A stretch of 64,000 bases of DNA from Methylopila henanensis (GTDB lineage Bacteria > Pseudomonadota > Alphaproteobacteria > Rhizobiales > Methylopilaceae), in the NCBI RefSeq assembly GCF_042681025.1, contig NZ_JBHUER010000010.1, forward strand, positions 558,001-622,000. Direction: 5' to 3'. This document shows, piece after piece, positions 58,569 through 64,000 of this stretch; position 1 is the stretch's first letter, and the number at the start of each line of letters is the position of its first letter. The translations under genes were made by a program, and so were the position numbers. The notes beneath the pieces are model-generated. The model was given only the letters and a program-made list of their open reading frames with translations. It had not been told where the DNA came from and made no database searches.

Positions 58569-59048
58569 GTGACGCTGATCGCATCCGAGCCCGTCGACCA
58601 GAACCGCGAGATACCCGAACTCCCGCTGGCGCTCGGCCTGGCGGGGCTGGCTCCGTTCCTCGGACTGTCGCTCGCTCTGGCGCTCGGGCACGCGCTGCCG
58701 CTCGGGATCGACGCGGCGGACGCGCTGCTTGGCTACGGCGCCGCGATCCTGTCGTTTCTCGGCGGAGCGCACTGGGGGCTCGCGCTGCGCCACCCCTCGC
58801 CCGCCATCCGCAACAGCCTGTTCCTGCTCGCCGTCGCGCCGCCGCTGTGGGCCTGGGGCGCTCTTGTGGTCGGCGGAGCGCCGGGGCTCGCCATGCTGGC
58901 GGCGGGTCTCGCGGCCCATGGCGCGCTCGACGCGACGCGCGCCCCGCGCTCCGCCGCCCCGCGCTGGTACGCCCGGCTCCGCCTGCTGCTCGCGGCGCTG
59001 GCGACCATCGCAACCACCGCCGCCGCCGTGGTCGTGGGCTACGCTTGA
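58569..59048 (+). CDS. DUF3429 membrane protein
   Basis: 159 residues from a GTG at 58569 with GAGGGGG upstream. Four to five membrane helices. The DUF3429 pattern LGLAGLAPFLGLSLALAL, then YGAAILSFLGGAHWGLALRH is clear; the FLGGxHWG motif is the hallmark. Function unknown. Probably in the same transcript as TauE-TIGR02186 (14-base gap). Confidence 0.85.
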   Translation: MTLIASEPVDQNREIPELPLALGLAGLAPFLGLSLALALGHALPLGIDAADALLGYGAAILSFLGGAHWGLALRHPSPAIRNSLFLLAVAPPLWAWGALVVGGAPGLAMLAAGLAAHGALDATRAPRSAAPRWYARLRLLLAALATIATTAAAVVVGYA

Positions 59049-59147
59049 CGGTCAAAACAACGCGACGATACGGACGACGAATTGCCCAGACTTCCCGCCG
59101 TGCTACCCTATAAGGAGAGGAAGGCGGGGGGATCGGCAGGTCGGCGA

Positions 59148-59813
59148 GTGAAAATTGTGCGCGTAAGTTCAAGGCCAGCCGCGGTTCTGGGGATAGCCAC
59201 GGCCATTCTGGCCAGCGCTGCGATGTCGCGGGACGCCTCGGCCAACGAGTTCGAATTCAAGTCGCCTTTCGCGCCGTGCGCGATGGATTGCGCCGTGACC
59301 GGCTTCGCCGGAGCGCTCGTCCAGAGCTCGATGACGTCGATCTACGTCTCCGGCAGGAACCTGCCCCCGACCCACTGGAACTTCGGCTCCTCCGGCATCA
59401 TCGGCGCGTCGTTCTCGCGCGAGGTCCTGACCTACGGCACGCTCTGGGCGTTCGAGACCGAAGCCGGCGTCGCCCAGCGCTTCGGCAGGCTCGATGAGAC
59501 CGAAATCTGGACCGCGCTCTATTTCCGCTGGAAGAGCTTTCCCTGGAGCGACCGCCTGCGCACCTCGGTCGCGGTTTCGACCGGCCTGAACTGGGCCTCG
59601 GACGTGCCGCCCTACGAGCTGGACAAGTCGCGCGGCGGACGCTCCCAGGTGCTGCACTACCTGTCGCCCGAGGTGACCTTCGGGTCGATCGACCACCCGA
59701 ACTTCGACCTCGTCTTCCGCTTCCACCACCGCTCGGGCGGCAAGCTCGCCGTGTTCGACCACGCGAGCGGCGGCGTGCAGTACGGCACCGTGGGCCTGCG
59801 CTACCGCTGGTGA
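59148..59813 (+). CDS. small outer-membrane beta-barrel protein (acyloxyacyl-hydrolase/PagL-like)
   Basis: 221 residues from a GTG at 59148. A signal peptide (VLGIATAILASAAMSRDASA) precedes about eight alternating amphipathic strands (LWAFETEAGVAQRFG, TALYFRWKSFPW, SVAVSTGLNWASDVP) ending GGVQYGTVGLRYRW with an aromatic terminus, the outer-membrane sorting signal. FDLVFRFHHRSGGKLAVFDH recalls the PagL active-site region (His-Ser) of lipid A deacylases. That match is short, so enzymatic activity is tentative. Monocistronic; converges on pdeM with 13 bases between. Confidence 0.65.
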   Translation: MKIVRVSSRPAAVLGIATAILASAAMSRDASANEFEFKSPFAPCAMDCAVTGFAGALVQSSMTSIYVSGRNLPPTHWNFGSSGIIGASFSREVLTYGTLWAFETEAGVAQRFGRLDETEIWTALYFRWKSFPWSDRLRTSVAVSTGLNWASDVPPYELDKSRGGRSQVLHYLSPEVTFGSIDHPNFDLVFRFHHRSGGKLAVFDHASGGVQYGTVGLRYRW

Positions 59814-59826
59814 CGGTCGATCGTCC

Positions 59827-60543
59827 TCAATCCGGCCGAAGGCCCCGCGAAGGCATGGCGTAGACGCCGGCGTCACCCAGCATCCAGGCGGTGAAGGCCT
59901 CGGCGGCGAACAGTCCGTCGAAGGCGCGGTCGCGCACGTTCAGGCCGCCGGCGTAGGCTCCGAAGGCCGGCAGCACCACGCGCGCGCCATCGGTCGCGAA
60001 GCAGCGGCGGCGCAGCGCCTGCCCCCGCGCAAGAACCTTCGCCACGGGATGCAGGTGCCCGGCGAGTTCGCCGGGAGCGGCGCCGGCCGTCGGCTCATGG
60101 CGCAGCGTGAGCGAGCCGATCACGAGAACGTCGCGCGCCTCGCCGCCGAGGCCTGCGGGCGGCGCCGGATCGTGGTTGCCTGCGATCCAGATCCAGTCCC
60201 GGCCGCGCTGCATCAAGGCCACCGCGGCGCGATCAGCCTCGCCCATGCGCGCCGGGCCGTCGCCGTCATGAAAACTGTCGCCAAGCGCGATCACCGCCCG
60301 GGGCTGGTAGGTGGCGACCAACCGCGCCAGCCGGCCGAGCGTGGTCGCGGTGTCGTAGGGCGGCAGCATCTGGCCACGCCTCGCGAAGGACGAGCCTTTC
60401 TCCAGGTGGAGGTCCGCCACGATCAGCGCGCCCGAGACCGGCTCGTACAACGCGCCAGCCACGTCGGCCACGAGCCCAACGCCCGCGATATCGAGCGTCG
60501 GCTCGACCGCGTCGGCGCGGAGAAGGGCGGAGCGAATCGTCAT
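59827..60543 (-). CDS. pdeM: ligase-associated DNA damage response endonuclease PdeM
   Basis: 238 residues from the ATG at 60541-60543; an upstream in-frame extension is unrelated. Calcineurin-like phosphoesterase motifs: LIVADLHLEKGSSFARRG (DxH), AVIALGDSFHDGDG (GD), WIWIAGNHDPAPPAG (GNHD), and PGELAGHLHPVAKVLA (GHxH). PdeM belongs to the four-gene ligase-associated repair set. The helicase of that set lies upstream on the same strand (237-base gap); exonuclease and ATP-dependent ligase are not adjacent. Confidence 0.9.
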   Translation of the reverse strand: MTIRSALLRADAVEPTLDIAGVGLVADVAGALYEPVSGALIVADLHLEKGSSFARRGQMLPPYDTATTLGRLARLVATYQPRAVIALGDSFHDGDGPARMGEADRAAVALMQRGRDWIWIAGNHDPAPPAGLGGEARDVLVIGSLTLRHEPTAGAAPGELAGHLHPVAKVLARGQALRRRCFATDGARVVLPAFGAYAGGLNVRDRAFDGLFAAEAFTAWMLGDAGVYAMPSRGLRPD

Positions 60544-60780
60544 TATCGAGAACGTAGCAGGAACTTTGAAAGGCGGTCTATGACGGAGCGGTATCATGCG
60601 AACCACACCCCGTCGTCCTCCGGCTTGACCGGACCATGACGCGGCGAGTGTTGGGGAGGTAAGCGTCATCCCGGCCGTAGCGGCGTCAGCCGCGGAGAGC
60701 CCGGATCGTCAGGGCCGTGCGACGTATGAACCTACGCACGATCCCGGCTCGGCCTGCGGCCGTCCGGATGAGGCCGCCGG
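60544..60780. other. non-coding gap with dispersed repeat fragments
   Basis: 237 bases between pdeM and the helicase gene. It holds CCGTCGTCCTCCGGCTTGAC and GGCTCGGCCTGCGGCCGTCC, variants of the pieces found at 34979-35216, so this is a second copy of that intergenic element. No gene seen. Confidence 0.45.
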
Positions 60781-63315
60781 TCAATCCTCCGCCATCGCCT
60801 CCGCCACCAGATCGTCGGCGGCGAGCTTCAGGAGCGCGTCCTGGGAGGCGCCGTAGACCGGCTCGCGGCCGACCTCCAGCAGCACGGGCACGGCCAGCGG
60901 CGAGACGCGCGACAGCGGCTTGTGGACCATGTGGCCCTTCACCCGCGCCAGCATCTCGACGATGCGCTCGAGGTCGATCAGGCCGCGGGCGGCGTCGGCG
61001 CGGGCGGCGCGGAGCAGCACGTGGTCCGGCTCGTGCCGGCGCAGCACGTCGTAGATCAGGTCGGTGGACATGGTGACCTGCCGCCCGGTCTTCCGTTTCG
61101 CGCCGATCACGTTGCGCTCGATCAGCCCTGCGATGATCGCGCAGTTGCGGAAGGTGCGCTTCATCAGCGCGCTCTCCTCCAGCCACGCCTCCAGGTCGTC
61201 GCCCAGCATGTCCTGGTCGAACAGCGCGTCGAGCGAGAGCAGGTCGCCCGCGATCATCGCGCTCATGTCGCGCAAAGCCCAGACCGCGAGGCAGTAGTCG
61301 CTCGCCACGAAGCCGAGTGGTGCGGCGTGCGCGCGCTCCAGTCGGCGGGTCAGCAGCATGCCGAGCGTCTGGTTCGCGAGCCGGCCCTCGAAGGTGTAGG
61401 CCACGAGGAAGTTCTTGCCCGCCCGGGGAAAGGTCTCGACCAGGAGCTGCTCCGGCTCCGGGATCAGCGAGCGGCGCTGCTGCAGGCCGAGCCATTCGCG
61501 CGTCTGCTCGGGCAGCGTCGGCCAGCTCGCGCGGTCGTCGATGATGCCGCGCACGCGGGCCGCGACGTCGGTCGTCAGCGGCATGCGGCCGCCCACGTAG
61601 GTCGGCACCTTCGGCGCGTCGGAGGTTGAGCGCGAGGCGTAGACGTCGGTGTCGACCAGGGCGTCGAACTTCAGGATCTCGCCCGCGAACATGAAGGTGT
61701 CGCCGGGGGTTAGGGTCTCGACGAAATACTCCTCGATCTCGCCCAGCACCCGCCCTCCGAAGCCGCCGGGCGCGACCGTGCCCGCCTTCGAGCGGCGCGC
61801 CTTGGCGAGGCGCACCTTCAGCGTCGTCGCCTCGATGATGGTGCCGACGTTCATGCGCCAGCTCTGCGCGACCTGCGGGTTCGAGACCCGCCAGAGCCCG
61901 TCCTTGGTCTTCCGGATCTTGGCGAAGCGCTCGTAGGAGCGCAGCGCATAGCCGCCGGTCGCCACAAAAGCGACGACGTCGTCGAAGGTCGCGCGGTCGA
62001 CGTCGGCGTAAGGCGCGGCGGAGGTGACCTCCGCGAACAGCGCGTCGGCGTCGAACGGGCCGCCGCAGGCGACGCCCAGCACGTGCTGCGCCAGCACGTC
62101 GAGCGAGCCGGGCTTCGCGGCCTCCGCGTCCTGCTCGCCCGCGAGCGCCGCGGCCCGCGCCGCCTCGCACTCGATCACCTCGAAGCGGTTGGCGGGCACC
62201 ATGATGGCCTTCGAGGGCTCGTCGAGCCGGTGGTTGGCGCGGCCCGTCCGCTGCAGCAGCCGCGAGGCGCCCTTCGGCGATCCCATGTGGACCACGAGGT
62301 CGACGTCGCCCCAGTCGATGCCGAGGTCGAGCGTGGAGGTCGCGACCACCGCCTTCAGCCGGCCCTCGCCCATGGCGGCCTCCACCTTCCGGCGCTGGCC
62401 GACGTCCAGCGAGCCGTGGTGGAGCGCGATCGGCAGCGTGTCGTCGTTGATGCGCCACAGCTCCTGAAACGTCAGCTCGGCCTGCGCACGGGTGTTGGCG
62501 AAGATCAGCGTGGTCCTGTGGCGCTTGATCTCCTCGTAGATGGCCGGCAGCGCGTGCCGCCCGCCGTGCCCAGCCCAAGGCAGGCGCTCGCCGGTCTCGT
62601 GGATCGTGATGTCCGGCGCCGCGCCGCCGCCGATCTCGACCAGTTCCGACATCGCGTGGCCGCTGCGCGGATCGACCAGCCAGCGGCGGAGCTCGTCCGG
62701 ATCGCGGACCGTCGCGGACAACCCGGCGACGACGACGCCCGGCGCCAGCGCCCGGATGCGGGCGAGCGCCAGAGCCAGCTGGTCGCCGCGCTTGGTGGGG
62801 CCGAGCGCGTGCAGCTCGTCCACCACCACGCGCTTCACCGTCTCGAACAGCCGGCCCGCGCTGGGATCGCCGATCAGCAGCGCGATCTGTTCCGGGGTCG
62901 TAAGCAGGATGTCCGGCGGGCGCTCCTTCTGCCGCTTGCGCCGGGCGGCGGGCGTGTCGCCGGTCCTGCCTTCCACGCGGATGGGCAGACCCATCTCCGC
63001 GATCGGCCGCTCCAGATTGCGCGCGACGTCGACCGCGAGCGCCTTCAGCGGCGAGACGTAGAGCGTGTGGATTCCCGGAACGCCGATGTTCGAACGCCCG
63101 CCGGTCTCGGCTAGCTCCACCAGCGTCGGCAGGAAGCCGGCGAGCGTCTTGCCGGCCCCGGTCGGCGCGATCAGCAGCGCGGCGCGGCCGGCGCGGGCAT
63201 GGGCCAGGAGTTCGAGCTGGTGGACGCGCGGCGTCCAGCCCCGCCCGGCGAACCAGCGCGCGAAACGGTCGGGCAGGACGGCGGCGGCGGCGGCGGGAGG
63301 CTGAAACGCGGTCAC
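60781..63315 (-). CDS. ligase-associated DNA damage response DEXH-box helicase (Lhr-like)
   Basis: 844 residues. Superfamily 2 helicase: Q/Walker A region HQLELLAHARAGRAALLIAP then TGAGKTLAGFLP, motif II KRVVVDELHALGPTKRGDQ (DELH), motif III AGLSATVRDPDELRRWL, motif IV-VI TTLIFANTRAQAELTFQELW, VATSTLDLGIDWGDVDLV, LQRTGRANHRLDEPSKA. A long C-terminal half follows as in Lhr-core proteins. The family is part of a DNA-repair set with ATP-dependent ligase, exonuclease and PdeM. Only PdeM is adjacent here. Divergent from the CobW gene across 83 bases. Confidence 0.92.
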   Translation of the reverse strand: MTAFQPPAAAAAVLPDRFARWFAGRGWTPRVHQLELLAHARAGRAALLIAPTGAGKTLAGFLPTLVELAETGGRSNIGVPGIHTLYVSPLKALAVDVARNLERPIAEMGLPIRVEGRTGDTPAARRKRQKERPPDILLTTPEQIALLIGDPSAGRLFETVKRVVVDELHALGPTKRGDQLALALARIRALAPGVVVAGLSATVRDPDELRRWLVDPRSGHAMSELVEIGGGAAPDITIHETGERLPWAGHGGRHALPAIYEEIKRHRTTLIFANTRAQAELTFQELWRINDDTLPIALHHGSLDVGQRRKVEAAMGEGRLKAVVATSTLDLGIDWGDVDLVVHMGSPKGASRLLQRTGRANHRLDEPSKAIMVPANRFEVIECEAARAAALAGEQDAEAAKPGSLDVLAQHVLGVACGGPFDADALFAEVTSAAPYADVDRATFDDVVAFVATGGYALRSYERFAKIRKTKDGLWRVSNPQVAQSWRMNVGTIIEATTLKVRLAKARRSKAGTVAPGGFGGRVLGEIEEYFVETLTPGDTFMFAGEILKFDALVDTDVYASRSTSDAPKVPTYVGGRMPLTTDVAARVRGIIDDRASWPTLPEQTREWLGLQQRRSLIPEPEQLLVETFPRAGKNFLVAYTFEGRLANQTLGMLLTRRLERAHAAPLGFVASDYCLAVWALRDMSAMIAGDLLSLDALFDQDMLGDDLEAWLEESALMKRTFRNCAIIAGLIERNVIGAKRKTGRQVTMSTDLIYDVLRRHEPDHVLLRAARADAARGLIDLERIVEMLARVKGHMVHKPLSRVSPLAVPVLLEVGREPVYGASQDALLKLAADDLVAEAMAED

Positions 63316-63398
63316 GCGCCTGAGATAAGCGCGCCGCGCGCGACGGGGAGTGGCGATGCGCGCTTCTCGCGGCGTGCGGCGCTTGTTACGACCGCGGC

Positions 63399-64000
63399 AT
63401 GAACGATCCCCGCCGTCCGGCTCCCATTCCGCTCGTCCTGCTGACCGGCTTCCTCGGCGCGGGCAAGACGACGCTGCTCAACCGCATGCTGCGCGACCCG
63501 GCCCTTGCGGGCGCGGCGGTGGTGGTGAACGAACTGGGCGAGATCGGCGTCGACCATCTGCTGGTGGAGCACGCCGAGGAGGGCGTGGTGGCGCTCGCGG
63601 GCGGCTGCCTGTGCTGCTCGCTGCGCGGCGATCTGATCGTGACGCTCGAGGAGCTTCTGAAGGCGCGCGACAACGGCCGCATCCCGCCGTTCGACCGGCT
63701 GGTGCTGGAGACCACCGGTCTCGCCGATCCGGTTCCGACCCTCCAGACGCTGACCCTGCACCCCTACCTCGCGATGCGCTACCGGCTCGCCGCCGTCGTC
63801 GCGGTGGTGGACGCCGCGCGCGGCGCGGAGACGCTGGCCGAGCACCCGGAAGCCGCGCGCCAGGTCGCCATGGCGGATCGGGTGCTGCTGTCGAAGACCG
63901 ACGTCGCGACGCCAGACGAGCGGGCCGCGACCGAAGGCCTGATCGCGAGGCTGGCGCCCATGGCCGAGCTCCGGACGGCCGCGGACGCCCCGACCGCCGC
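63399..64000 (+). CDS. CobW/COG0523-family GTPase, 3' end outside the window
   Basis: 200 codons visible from the ATG at 63399. G-domain: Walker A LLTGFLGAGKTTLLNRML near residue 13, the metal-binding CxCC in VALAGGCLCCSLRGDLIVTL near residue 68, VLETTGLADPVPTLQTLTL, then AVVAVVDAARGAETLAEHP and VLLSKTDVA (SKxD in place of NKxD). COG0523 proteins are metal chaperones, for zinc or for cobalt in B12 synthesis. No cob genes or Zur box are seen, so which metal is undecided. The C-terminal CobW_C domain is cut off. Confidence 0.88.
   Translation, partial: MNDPRRPAPIPLVLLTGFLGAGKTTLLNRMLRDPALAGAAVVVNELGEIGVDHLLVEHAEEGVVALAGGCLCCSLRGDLIVTLEELLKARDNGRIPPFDRLVLETTGLADPVPTLQTLTLHPYLAMRYRLAAVVAVVDAARGAETLAEHPEAARQVAMADRVLLSKTDVATPDERAATEGLIARLAPMAELRTAADAPTA

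Overview
The window is high-GC DNA (roughly 68-70% by eye) with dense, often overlapping genes. It is most likely the chromosome of an alphaproteobacterium of the order Hyphomicrobiales (Rhizobiales). The evidence is the gene set: class II DAHP synthase, a livHMGF operon with an extra small membrane gene, split metH behind an ArsR-methyltransferase fusion, ruvCAB-ybgC-tolQRAB, an NdvA-like exporter, a PodJ-like Sel1 protein, the alphaproteobacterial TIGR02186 family beside TauE, and ligase-associated pdeM/helicase. I cannot fix a genus. No rRNA, tRNA, prophage, transposase or CRISPR array was seen.

Layout. 1-1.5 kb: lower-GC accessory edge with hicAB (hicB cut by the window) and an unknown overlapping gene pair. 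1.6-6.1 kb: DAHP synthase, MFS exporter and glutathione reductase on the minus strand. 6.3-9.3 kb: tctCBA tricarboxylate uptake. 9.3-11.9 kb: maturation genes of the xanthine/CO dehydrogenase type (split XdhC and a MoeA/MobA fusion) without the enzyme. 12.0-12.9 kb: an exported class D beta-lactamase-fold protein lacking its catalytic Ser and Lys. 13.1-18.6 kb: complete branched-chain amino-acid ABC transporter. 18.6-25.3 kb: YjdM-like protein, ccdA, an oligopeptide-type transporter without ATPases, and ettA.

25.4-26.8 kb is a small AT-richer patch. It holds a membrane/coiled-coil protein and a Phd-PIN toxin-antitoxin locus whose toxin, and perhaps antitoxin, is interrupted by an in-frame stop. 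It is followed by tam, a GGDEF protein and a MOSC protein. 29.0-35.0 kb is a methionine-cycle operon: ArsR-methyltransferase regulator with a palindrome over its own start codon, metF, a small frameshifted gene, and metH split into two genes. 35.2-39.5 kb: a GNAT enzyme, FhuF-like ferric reductase, GntR regulator, and a divergent LysR/DUF1127 pair. 39.5-49.5 kb: ruvCAB-ybgC-tolQRAB on the minus strand, interrupted by two plus-strand trypsin-like proteases and a sulfotransferase-like gene; pal is not next to tolB.

49.7-64 kb: D,D-carboxypeptidase, NdvA-like glucan exporter divergent from a PodJ-like polarity protein (CtrA-like half-sites between them), TauE-TIGR02186-DUF3429, a small outer-membrane barrel, pdeM and the ligase-associated helicase, and the start of a CobW-family GTPase. 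Most of the window is core housekeeping: aromatic precursors, C1/methionine metabolism, recombination, envelope integrity and polarity. The most unusual items are the catalytically emptied class D fold, the frameshifted gene wedged between metF and metH, the broken toxin-antitoxin locus, and the foreign genes set inside the ruv-tol cluster.
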